This document shows positions 6,188-12,585 of a DNA stretch of 12,679 bases, piece by piece (the first letter of the stretch is position 1; the number at the start of each line of letters is the position of its first letter). Position numbers and translations under genes: made by a program. This stretch comes from Methanobacteriota archaeon (GTDB taxonomy: Archaea > Halobacteriota > Methanocellia > Methanocellales > Methanocellaceae), in contig JAEZKS010000221.1 of the NCBI GenBank assembly GCA_023436075.1, forward strand, positions 1-12,679, in the 5' to 3' direction. Below the pieces are notes generated by a model, which was given only the letters and a program-made list of their open reading frames with translations, did not search any database and was not told where the DNA came from.

Positions 6188-7933
6188 ATGTCCACAGGCA
6201 GAATGCGGGCCTTAAAGCGCTCCAGGGACTTTTACCTGACACTGCTGGAGAGCTTTCCGGGCCTGATCTGGCGCACCGGGACAGACGGGAATGGTAACTA
6301 CTTCAACTGGAACTGGCTGGAGTTCACCGGCCGGGACATAGCACAGGAATCGGGCGACGGCTGGCTTGCCAGCGTACACGATCGGGATCGGGAACAATAT
6401 GTCCGCACCTTCCGCGAGGCGTTCGAGTCCCGACAGGCGTTCGAGGCCGAGTACATGATGCGCCGGAAGGACGGCGCCTGGCGATGGATGCTCGAACACG
6501 GGCGGCCTTTCTACGACATCGACGGGGACTTCGCCGGCTACATCGGCTTCGTCTACGATATCACCGAGCGCAAAGAGGCGACAGAGGCACTGCAGGGCCG
6601 GAACCGGGAACTCTGGCTGTTGAACTCCATATCGTCGGGCATCAACCGGTATCAGGACCTGCAGGGCTTGCTTTATAGCGTTCTGACTGATGTGATGAGC
6701 CTGATGCATTTCGAATCCGGAGCCATCTACCTCACAGACAACGTTCGTCTCGGCCAGATGTCGCTCCGGGCATCGCTGCCATCCGCCGCTTCCAGATCGC
6801 CCGAGATGTTCCGGCAGGCGTTCATCCCGGACACTCGCGTAGAGCCTGGCAAAGTTTACATGGCAGGCGATTGCCGGCCGGGCTGTATCGCGGCTCCCGC
6901 TAACTGTGGAAAGGTCATTACCGTGCCCGTCTCCTCCCGGTCCCGGCTGGTGGGCCTGATGATCTTGTGTACCGGCACTGCCGATGTCGACCTCTCCACG
7001 GAAAGCGTCCGGGCTCAACTGCTGGACATCGGATACCAGATGGGCATCGGAATCGAGAATCAGATGCTATTCGATCAGGTCAAGGAGACGAGCCAGCACC
7101 TGTCCGACATCATTGACGAGTCGCCTGACGCGATGTTGACTACCGACGTGGCCGGCATCGTCCGATCGTTTAATAAGAGCGCGGCCAGGCTGCTAAAATA
7201 TGTGCCCCTGGAAGTAATCGGCCAGCATCTCTCGAAACTGCTGCCTCCTGGCGAGAGCTTTGAGCCTGAGGCTGAACGGAGCTATGTCCGGGAGTTCCGC
7301 TGCAAGGACGATACGCTGATCAACCTGAACATCTCGGCCGCACGCCTTTCCAGGCCGGACACCATCGACGGCTTCATCATCACGCTGAAGGACCTGTCGG
7401 GCATCTCCGGACTGAAGATAACACCCATCTCAGAGAAGGCAATCGATTCAGTCCAGGAATATCACTTCGATAAAGGTACGATCTACCTGATAGACAAGGG
7501 CAAGGTAGACCACTACATGGAGATATTCACCGATCAGGTCATGCATAACATCCAGGGCCTCTGCATCTCAAGGCAGAATCCTCAATCCATCCGCGAGCGG
7601 TTCGGACTGGAAAAGACGCCTGTGGTGTGGCTGAACGGCGGCGACGCCGTCGTAGGTGAAACGGTCATCAAACCCGGCAACATCTCCAGCCTGACGGCGA
7701 CCGTCTCCGACTTCATCGCAAGGACGCCAGACGGCGTGGTCATGCTCGACGGCATGGAATACCTGCTGGCCCGCAACGGGTTCGACGCAACGCTCAAGTT
7801 CGTCCAGTACCTGAACGACCGGATCATGAGCAGCAATAGCAGGGCATTTTTTTGTATGGACACAGGGGCGATCGACGACAGGCAGAGGCATTTGCTTTTG
7901 ACTGAAATGGTCGAGTTCGAGGAACAGCCTTGA
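6188..7933 (+). CDS. PAS-GAF-PAS sensor protein with C-terminal DUF835
   Basis: 581 residues from ATG 6188; ATG 6203 (576 residues) is equally likely because of the promoter position. Domains: PAS with PAC (about 13-128; FPGLIWRTGTDG, WLEFTGRD, RRKDGAWRWMLEHGRPFYD, GFVYDITERKEA); GAF (about 150-295, with a Cys-rich part C229, C233, C240); second PAS (about 303-402; IIDESPDAMLTTD, GFIITLKDLS); and DUF835 (about 430-575; TIYLIDKG, VVMLDGMEYLLARNGFDATL, KFVQYLNDRI). No transmembrane segment and no histidine kinase domain, so it is a cytoplasmic sensor whose output is DUF835, a domain known mainly from archaeal signalling proteins but of undefined activity. Cysteines in the GAF domain could hint at redox or metal sensing, which is speculative. 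Confidence 0.88.
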   Translation: MSTGRMRALKRSRDFYLTLLESFPGLIWRTGTDGNGNYFNWNWLEFTGRDIAQESGDGWLASVHDRDREQYVRTFREAFESRQAFEAEYMMRRKDGAWRWMLEHGRPFYDIDGDFAGYIGFVYDITERKEATEALQGRNRELWLLNSISSGINRYQDLQGLLYSVLTDVMSLMHFESGAIYLTDNVRLGQMSLRASLPSAASRSPEMFRQAFIPDTRVEPGKVYMAGDCRPGCIAAPANCGKVITVPVSSRSRLVGLMILCTGTADVDLSTESVRAQLLDIGYQMGIGIENQMLFDQVKETSQHLSDIIDESPDAMLTTDVAGIVRSFNKSAARLLKYVPLEVIGQHLSKLLPPGESFEPEAERSYVREFRCKDDTLINLNISAARLSRPDTIDGFIITLKDLSGISGLKITPISEKAIDSVQEYHFDKGTIYLIDKGKVDHYMEIFTDQVMHNIQGLCISRQNPQSIRERFGLEKTPVVWLNGGDAVVGETVIKPGNISSLTATVSDFIARTPDGVVMLDGMEYLLARNGFDATLKFVQYLNDRIMSSNSRAFFCMDTGAIDDRQRHLLLTEMVEFEEQP

Positions 7934-7971
7934 AACCTTCGCATAAACAGCAGGTTAAGCTAAAAATGGCA

Positions 7972-8001
7972 GAGATGGGAGAGCTTCCTGATTCCCATCT
8001 C
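7972..8001. terminator. Bidirectional hairpin between the PAS sensor and thrC
   Basis: GAGATGGGA (7972-7980) is perfectly complementary to TCCCATCTC (7993-8001) around a 12-base loop. It sits between two convergent genes. A second smaller hairpin, CCGCG (8018-8022)/CGCGG (8027-8031), lies closer to thrC. Together they plausibly end both transcripts. Confidence 0.6.
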
Positions 8002-8050
8002 CGTTGACCATCCGGCTCCGCGCACACGCGGCGACCATCAGATATTACTG

Positions 8051-9256
8051 TTACCAGCCCATGGCCTTACGAATAGCTTCCTTGCTTGCATCGATCTCGA
8101 CCGGCTTGTCGCACATCTTCACGACCGTCTCCGGGTCTTTCAACAGGTGGCCTGTCGTGACGCAGATCACGCGTTCGTCCCGGTCGACGACGCCCATGTT
8201 GCGAAGCTTGATCAGGCCAGCTACGGATGCGGCCGAAGCCGGCTCGACACCGATACCTTCCTTGCATGCGAGAAGCTTCTGGGCATCGAGGATTTCCGCG
8301 TCAGTCACTGTCTCCGCCGTGCCACCTGAGACGCGGATTGCATTCAGCGCCTTGACGGCATTCACCGGGTCACCTATGCGGATGGCCGTCGCGACCGTCT
8401 CCGGGTGGTTCTCGGGCACGATGTCCTTCGCGCCGGACTTGATCGCACTGACGATGGGCGCGCTGCCCTCGGCCTGGATGCCGGTCATCTTCGGGATGCG
8501 GTCGATGAGGCCGAGCCGCTTCATCTCGTTCAGGCCTTTAAAGATCGCAGTGATGTTGCCAGCATTTCCCACCGGCAGGATGATCCGGTCTGGCACTTCC
8601 CAGCCGAAGTAGTCCACGATCTCGAAGCCGATGGTCTTCTGGCCTTCCAGCCGGTACGGGTTGATCGAGTTGAGGAGATAAATGCCATTCTCTATGCACA
8701 TCTCGCGCACCAGGCGAAGCGCGTCGTCGAAGTTTCCCCTGATGCTCAGCACCTTCGAGCCGTGCATGAGCGCCTGGGCGACCTTGCCCAGCGCGACCTT
8801 GCCGGCCGGCAGCAGCACGATGACCGGGATGCCTGCACGGGCACCATATACGGCCAGCGACGCCGAAGTGTTGCCCGTCGAGGCACAGGCCACACTCTTC
8901 ATGCCCAGTTCCAGCGCCTTGGTGACACCTACGGTCATGCCCCGGTCCTTGAACGAGCCGGAGGGATTCATGCCTTCGTGCTTGACGTGAGCATCTTTCA
9001 TGCCGATCTCCTTGCCGATAGCCTTGATGTTGTAGACCGGTGTGCCGCCCTCCTTCAGCGTCACGGGCTCGCGTTTTATAGGGAGCAGCGCCTTGTATTT
9101 CCAGACGGACAACGGTCCCTTCAGGTCTTCCCGGGTAAGATGAATCTGAGAATAATCGTAGATGACATCGAGCAGTCCACCGCACTTCCCGCAGGTGTAG
9201 ATGATCTCGTCCGGCCCGTAGTTCGCGCCGCACTTGATGCATTCGAGATGGTACAT
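8051..9256 (-). CDS. thrC: Threonine synthase
   Basis: 401 residues, the usual size. It converts O-phosphohomoserine to threonine with pyridoxal phosphate in the cytoplasm. An N-terminal zinc-ribbon-like CIKC (C6, C9) and CGKC (C22, C25) precede the fold-type II core. The PLP lysine is K103 in NPSGSFKDRG; STGNTSASLA (126-135) and the phosphate-binding loop PVGNAGN (228-234) are intact, and SGGTAETVTD and EPASAASVAG near the C-terminus match the family. The ATG is preceded by GGAG seven bases away. The zinc-ribbon form is common in archaea. It is monocistronic here, divergent from the small lipoprotein gene. A paralogue such as cysteate synthase is possible in methanogens, so the substrate is not absolutely certain. 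Confidence 0.9.
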   Translation of the reverse strand: MYHLECIKCGANYGPDEIIYTCGKCGGLLDVIYDYSQIHLTREDLKGPLSVWKYKALLPIKREPVTLKEGGTPVYNIKAIGKEIGMKDAHVKHEGMNPSGSFKDRGMTVGVTKALELGMKSVACASTGNTSASLAVYGARAGIPVIVLLPAGKVALGKVAQALMHGSKVLSIRGNFDDALRLVREMCIENGIYLLNSINPYRLEGQKTIGFEIVDYFGWEVPDRIILPVGNAGNITAIFKGLNEMKRLGLIDRIPKMTGIQAEGSAPIVSAIKSGAKDIVPENHPETVATAIRIGDPVNAVKALNAIRVSGGTAETVTDAEILDAQKLLACKEGIGVEPASAASVAGLIKLRNMGVVDRDERVICVTTGHLLKDPETVVKMCDKPVEIDASKEAIRKAMGW

Positions 9257-9286
9257 GGGATTCTCCGCATCATATGATACCGGGCT

Positions 9287-9300
9287 GACCTTTAAAGCTT
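9287..9300 (-). promoter_or_regulatory. Probable thrC promoter box
   Basis: Read on the minus strand, AAAGCTTTAAAGGT is an A/T box about 31-44 bases before the thrC start. Between the box and the start lies ATCATATGAT (about 9269-9278), a perfect 10-bp palindrome near the expected transcription start that could be an operator. Confidence 0.4.
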
Positions 9301-9375
9301 TTGCTTTTTACCGAGATAGTTGTATTTCGCCCTTCTGTTCCGTAGGGATTGCGTATAAGCGGAGAATCGCATCCT

Positions 9376-9461
9376 TCTATATAGATTGTCTGATGCATCA
9401 ATAGTAATATGTAATATCAAGTAACATATTCCTGTTCAAGTACTAGTATAGTAAGCTAGTA
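9376..9461 (+). promoter_or_regulatory. Promoter and structured leader of the small lipoprotein gene
   Basis: CTATATAGAT (from about 9377) is a good archaeal TATA box roughly 100 bases before the ATG at 9480. The leader contains two inverted repeats: AATATGT (9406-9412)/ACATATT (9424-9430), and TACTAG (9441-9446)/CTAGTA (9456-9461), the latter ending six bases before AGGAGGT (9467-9473). A hairpin this close to the ribosome binding site could affect translation. The regulation is inferred from structure only. Confidence 0.45.
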
Positions 9462-9479
9462 TTTTTAGGAGGTTAAAAT

Positions 9480-9707
9480 ATGGATAAGAAATTCGTGAGC
9501 ATGGCGTTAATTGCGATTGTCTTGATCGCGGCGTTCATCACGATTACTGGATGTGCATCGCCTACGCCGACTGTAACGCCGACTGAAACCCCGACTGAAA
9601 TCCCGACGGTAACTCCCGTTGGAAATGTCTCAGTGACGCCGATCGCTAACGTCACTGCTACGCCAGGAAACGTTACAGTAACGCCAGTTAATAACACGAC
9701 TTTGTAA
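9480..9707 (+). CDS. Small Thr/Pro-rich surface lipoprotein
   Basis: 75 residues. It starts at ATG 9480 with a near-perfect AGGAGGT seven bases upstream. A signal peptide (about 1-24) ends with the lipobox ITGC (Cys25). The mature part is only about 50 residues, made of repeated TPT/TPTE/TPV steps and four N-glycosylation sequons of the N-x-S/T type (NVS, NVT, NVT, NTT). There is no globular domain. Such low-complexity anchors are usually the stalk of larger surface proteins, so a stand-alone stalk is unusual. The strong ribosome binding site and the terminator behind it suggest it is truly expressed. Function unknown; it might be a surface glycopeptide or remnant. Confidence 0.8.
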   Translation: MDKKFVSMALIAIVLIAAFITITGCASPTPTVTPTETPTEIPTVTPVGNVSVTPIANVTATPGNVTVTPVNNTTL

Positions 9708-9778
9708 AGCAGAGACCTGCCGAATGGCAGTATCCGCACAAAGCTGGTTTAGGTTTACATCAAGCGTCGGATTTTGCA

Positions 9779-9808
9779 GGGGCCATAAATTTATGGCCTC
9801 CGGTTTTT
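9779..9808 (+). terminator. Strong palindromic terminator
   Basis: GGCCATAAATTTATGGCC (9781-9798) is a perfect 18-bp palindrome, followed by TCCGG and the T-rich run TTTTTCTTTT (9804-9813). It lies about 75 bases after the small lipoprotein gene and resembles a factor-independent terminator. Confidence 0.7.
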
Positions 9809-9895
9809 CTTTTGGATATTTGCCTGTTCCGGAAATGTTATATTGAATGCGCTGAGATGCCCTTCGAGCCTGTGGCTTGCCATGGATTAATTCTG

Positions 9896-9907
9896 AAAAT
9901 ATTTATA
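9896..9907 (+). promoter_or_regulatory. Probable tatA promoter
   Basis: AAAATATTTATA is an A/T box about 36-47 bases before the ATG at 9943, giving a short predicted leader. It supports that downstream start rather than the in-frame ATG at 9877. Confidence 0.5.
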
Positions 9908-9942
9908 GCCGCAAGGCGCAGAATAGATGGACTGGTATTCCC

Positions 9943-10275
9943 ATGGTCGGTTTTGACGAGATACTGCTCATTGCCATTGTCGCGCTTCTCCTGTTTGGGC
10001 CGGATAAGCTGCCGCAATACCTCCGGGAACTGGGCAAGCTCTATGCAGAGGTCAAGAAGGCCCAGCGCGAGTTCGAGCGGGAGCTCAACCCGGACGCGCT
10101 GGTTTCGGCCACGGCCGCATCGAAGATGCCCTCGCCAAAACTCGTCGAGATTGCCAGAAAAATGGGGATAAGCGCTGATGGCAAGACTGAAGAAGTATTG
10201 CTGAAAGAGATCGAGGCGGCCATGCCGAAACAGTCCGCTACGGCCGACTCCTCTGGCGCTGAGAAAGATATTTAG
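9943..10275 (+). CDS. tatA: Twin-arginine translocase subunit TatA
   Basis: 110 residues from ATG 9943. One N-terminal membrane helix (about 5-18), the FGPDKLPQ hinge (18-25) and an amphipathic charged helix (about 26-48) are the TatA/B hallmarks. TatA multimers form the passage for folded proteins carrying twin-arginine signals. The tail is unusual: after a linker, residues 64-94 (SPKLVEIARKMGIS, then GKTEEVLLKEIEAAM) look like a small SAP/LEM-like helix-turn-helix motif. The start fits the promoter. Ribosome binding site is weak. No tatC is in the window. The PqqD-like gene follows 23 bases later and may share the transcript. TatB is an alternative name for this fold. Confidence 0.88.
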   Translation: MVGFDEILLIAIVALLLFGPDKLPQYLRELGKLYAEVKKAQREFERELNPDALVSATAASKMPSPKLVEIARKMGISADGKTEEVLLKEIEAAMPKQSATADSSGAEKDI

Positions 10276-10298
10276 CCGATCAGTACCGTTTTTAGACT

Positions 10299-10679
10299 AT
10301 GGCCGGGTTCGTCACTTTCAAGGGCAACGGGGCTAAGGTGCCATACAAAAAATTCATGCAGGCCAGGCCCGTGCGGAACGAAAAGGCAGAATGGGACCGC
10401 ACGAGCTCTGATTCGCTCAAGCTTTACCTCCCTTTCAAGAAGACTCAGCTCATGATCATGATGAGCCGCTTCATTGACATACCGGACGAACGGAGCTTCA
10501 AGTTCAACCATATGGGCTCGATGGTCTGGGAACTCTGCGACGGCACGAATACCGTCCAGGACATTAAGGAGACCATCGTCCAGCGGACCAGGGGCAATGA
10601 GAAGGACCTGGAGAAACGGCTGCTCAAGTTCCTGAATCGGCTGATGAAGAGCGAGCTTATCGTGCTCGACATGTCCTGA
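10299..10679 (+). CDS. PqqD-like protein (peptide-recognition fold), stand-alone
   Basis: 126 residues. The C-terminal part matches the PqqD family: PDERSFKFNHMGSMVWELCDG (key residues N70, G73, W77, D81), then TVQDIKETIV, and a terminal helix KFLNRLMKSELI. PqqD folds as a winged helix that, in known systems, binds a precursor peptide and hands it to a radical SAM enzyme; the same fold is the RiPP recognition element. The first 60 residues form an extra N-terminal region. Start ATG 10299 lacks a clear ribosome binding site. It is probably co-transcribed with tatA. No precursor peptide or radical SAM gene is visible in the window, so its partner is unknown. Many archaea have such orphan PqqD proteins, possibly with other roles. 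Confidence 0.78.
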   Translation: MAGFVTFKGNGAKVPYKKFMQARPVRNEKAEWDRTSSDSLKLYLPFKKTQLMIMMSRFIDIPDERSFKFNHMGSMVWELCDGTNTVQDIKETIVQRTRGNEKDLEKRLLKFLNRLMKSELIVLDMS

Positions 10680-10720
10680 TCTTTTCGCTTTTTACCGGCT
10701 GGGCGGGCGGCCGCTCGCGC

Positions 10721-10796
10721 GCGTGACCGAGCCGAGGGGCTCTCTTGTCGAAGCCGAGGGGCTCTCTTGTCGAAGCCGAGGGGCTCTCTTGTCGAA
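10721..10796. repeat. Three perfect tandem copies of a 22-bp unit
   Basis: The unit begins GCCGAGGGGCTC and ends TCTTGTCGAA; copies are 10731-10752, 10753-10774 and 10775-10796, followed by a GCC that starts a partial fourth. The flank plus first copy (10721-10748) matches 2026-2053 at 26 of 28 positions. Each unit can form small hairpins (AGCC/GGCT, and GAGCC/GGCTC in the first copy). 22 is not a multiple of 3, and the gap 10680-11059 has no supported gene, so this is not a protein repeat. Confidence 0.85.
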
Positions 10797-10910
10797 GCCA
10801 TGGGACAGAGATATTCGACAGATTTTCCGGGCACAGCTGCTATACTCGGCCTTGTTTAAGGCTCCCACAGAACTAGGAGACCTGTCGGGCACGCCGAGTG
10901 GACGAAGCAC

Positions 10911-11055
10911 GTCAAGACGATTACAGCGCGCCAAGTGCGCCAAGGAGCCAAGAACGCCAAGAACGATAAAAAAGAGGCTTCTACGTATGCCTTTATTAAA
11001 AAACCTTGGTGCGCTTGGCCTCTTGGCGTGCCTGGCGCGCTGTAATCGTCTTGGC
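10911..11055. repeat. Long inverted repeat with GCCAAG/CTTGGC arms (element 3)
   Basis: The arm 10911-10961 is complementary to 11005-11055 at 42 of 51 positions, including a perfect 21-bp block CAAGACGATTACAGCGCGCC plus A (left copy 10913-10933). The left arm carries CCAAG words with spacing 9-11 and the right arm the mirror CTTGG/CTTGGC words. Mismatches are concentrated between the words. The loop is about 43 bases and A/T-rich. The right arm ends five bases before the fibrillarin stop codon (11060-11062), between convergent genes, so it could end both transcripts. Confidence 0.85.
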
Positions 11056-11059
11056 AGGC

Positions 11060-11722
11060 TTAGCGGCAGAGAACTGCCATATGGTCGTGATGCAGTGGTT
11101 CAAGGGAAATTTTTTCAAGCACTTCGAACCGCTCCGCGAGGCGTTCAATCTCATTTGCGAAGATTTCCCTGATGTCCCCGGTAGCGCTGATGCTACGCGC
11201 TTTAATTGCTATCACCGCATGTCCGCCGCTGACGAGGTACTTGTCTGCGTTCGCAATTGCGATGTCTGCCTGGCCCGGCTGGGCGACGTCCTGGTACAGG
11301 AAATCCACATGATCGATGAACGGCGGATATTTGTCCGGATATCGTGCATCTGCGATCATCGGGATCACGTTTTCCCTGGCGGATACACTACGGAGCAGGT
11401 CTCTGGCTGGCCGGGCAGCGAACTCGACCGCGTAAACGATGCCATCATCCGCTATGTCAGAGACGTGTATCACGGTCGTGCCACTGGCCGCTCCAAGATA
11501 TAATACTCGTGACTTTGACGTCAGCGGCACCCGCATGCCCTTGAGGATCATCGAGGAAAGCTTGCTGGTTGCCGGGCTCCACGGCCTGTAGAACCTGCCT
11601 TCGTACGCAAGGGCATCTTCCGGAAATTTCGAAAGCGTGGCCAGCCACTCTTCTTTCCCGGTCTCGAGGATGAAAACGTTCTCGACACGGGTCGACCTGA
11701 CTCCCTTCACTTCAACGTTCAT
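11060..11722 (-). CDS. flpA: Fibrillarin-like rRNA/tRNA 2'-O-methyltransferase
   Basis: 220 residues, a typical archaeal size. I take the start at 11722 because GGAGG lies seven bases upstream and the frame further upstream lies inside nop5. The SAM fold shows VLYLGAASGTTVIHVSDI (73-90), VYAVEF with E100, ADARYPD with D125, YQDVAQPGQA with D145, and IAIKARSI with K174. The known catalytic set K-D-K-H is represented by K54 (SPATSKL), D145, K174 and H214 (HDHMAV). With Nop5, L7Ae and C/D-box RNAs it methylates ribose 2'-OH on rRNA and tRNA. The gene overlaps nop5 by 11 bases, so translation is coupled and the subunits are made together. Confidence 0.95.
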   Translation of the reverse strand: MNVEVKGVRSTRVENVFILETGKEEWLATLSKFPEDALAYEGRFYRPWSPATSKLSSMILKGMRVPLTSKSRVLYLGAASGTTVIHVSDIADDGIVYAVEFAARPARDLLRSVSARENVIPMIADARYPDKYPPFIDHVDFLYQDVAQPGQADIAIANADKYLVSGGHAVIAIKARSISATGDIREIFANEIERLAERFEVLEKISLEPLHHDHMAVLCR

Positions 11723-12581
11723 CCTTCGGCCTCCTTTTGCTGCCCCTGATGGCCGATGCCTTCGCTTTGATTTCCTCGCCGAGGCCGAGGCTCTCGCCGG
11801 AATAGAAGTCGACTCTCGCCGCAATGGCCGCCTTGCCAGCCAGCATGCGCGAAATGCGGCCCCGCAGGTGTTTCGGCGCCCCGCTCACCAGCGGGTGCCG
11901 GTAAATGAATCCATGCTTGGGTGACGGCGTGCCCTCGCGAAGGTGTCGGAACAGCGCTTCGCGCGCGCCCATCACCTGGATAGCACTGGCTGGCAGCTTC
12001 GCCAGCCGATCAAGGCCGCCTGCCCGGGCAATCAGCCGGGCGCCGAGCATCGGTCCCAGGACCTCCGAGAGGTTGGGCGCCACGTCCGCCATGCAGGCGG
12101 AAATGTACGCTTCAAGGCGCTTGCGTTCCTCGTGAAGCGACCGGGCGCATTTCGCATAGCTCCGCAGGGCTTCCAGGTCGTCGGATTCCGGTGATGCAAT
12201 GACGCGGTCGATTATCTCCTGAGGCCTTGCCTTTAATTCCGGGTGATGAATGCCATACCATTCCACGATGCGCTCTGACATTTCGTTATAGGCATCGATG
12301 ACCGTGTCAAGCGCCCTGATCGATTGGACGATGTCAGCGTCTTCAGAAGAAAGGATTTCCGAGATGCGGCCTCTCGCCAGAAGCATCGCTGTATCGTGCA
12401 TCAGCTTCCGATAATTATCGAAAGATTCGCAGAGGCCCGACCCCACTGCGGTCCGGGTGAAATCTGTCTCTTTGCCTGTGTCGGAGCTGTCCGCAGCCCC
12501 GGCGAAAGCAGCCAGCGCTTCCGGCGTGACGCCCGCCAGGGTCAACCGCCCGTCAGACTGCCCCCCGAACCATATCTTCAT
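11712..12581 (-). CDS. nop5: C/D-box RNP scaffold protein Nop5 (Nop56/58 family)
   Basis: 289 residues from the ATG at 12581, preceded by GGGTGA. The coiled-coil part (about 85-165) is followed by the Nop domain: LSEVLGPMLGARLIARAGGL, LAKLPASAIQVMGAREALFR, then PKHGFIYRHPLV, LRGRISRMLAGKAAIAARVDFYSG and a Lys/Arg-rich tail. It bridges fibrillarin with L7Ae and guide RNA. The N-terminal fibrillarin-binding domain looks short (roughly 80 residues), and overall length is below the near-400-residue forms of some archaea. It includes a Ser/Asp/Thr-rich stretch (about 28-42). The gene starts four bases after the preceding stop and overlaps fibrillarin, forming a tight operon. Confidence 0.93.
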   Translation of the reverse strand: MKIWFGGQSDGRLTLAGVTPEALAAFAGAADSSDTGKETDFTRTAVGSGLCESFDNYRKLMHDTAMLLARGRISEILSSEDADIVQSIRALDTVIDAYNEMSERIVEWYGIHHPELKARPQEIIDRVIASPESDDLEALRSYAKCARSLHEERKRLEAYISACMADVAPNLSEVLGPMLGARLIARAGGLDRLAKLPASAIQVMGAREALFRHLREGTPSPKHGFIYRHPLVSGAPKHLRGRISRMLAGKAAIAARVDFYSGESLGLGEEIKAKASAIRGSKRRPKDER

Positions 12582-12585
12582 CCGC

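Noticed and set aside
8405..9277. 290-codon plus-strand frame opposite thrC
   Set aside because: Shadow of a GC-rich real gene; thrC has intact motifs and a ribosome binding site, while this frame has no recognisable domain.
10731..10796. CRISPR array
   Set aside because: The 22-bp units are directly adjacent with no spacers and no cas genes are near.
10723..11172. 149-codon open frame spanning the 22-bp repeats
   Set aside because: It runs through non-coding tandem and inverted repeats and into the antisense of fibrillarin; repeat period 22 shifts frame; no recognisable protein.
11723..11824. 34-residue N-terminal extension of fibrillarin
   Set aside because: It is Arg/Ser-rich, lies fully within the nop5 coding region, and the GGAGG seven bases before 11722 marks the real start.
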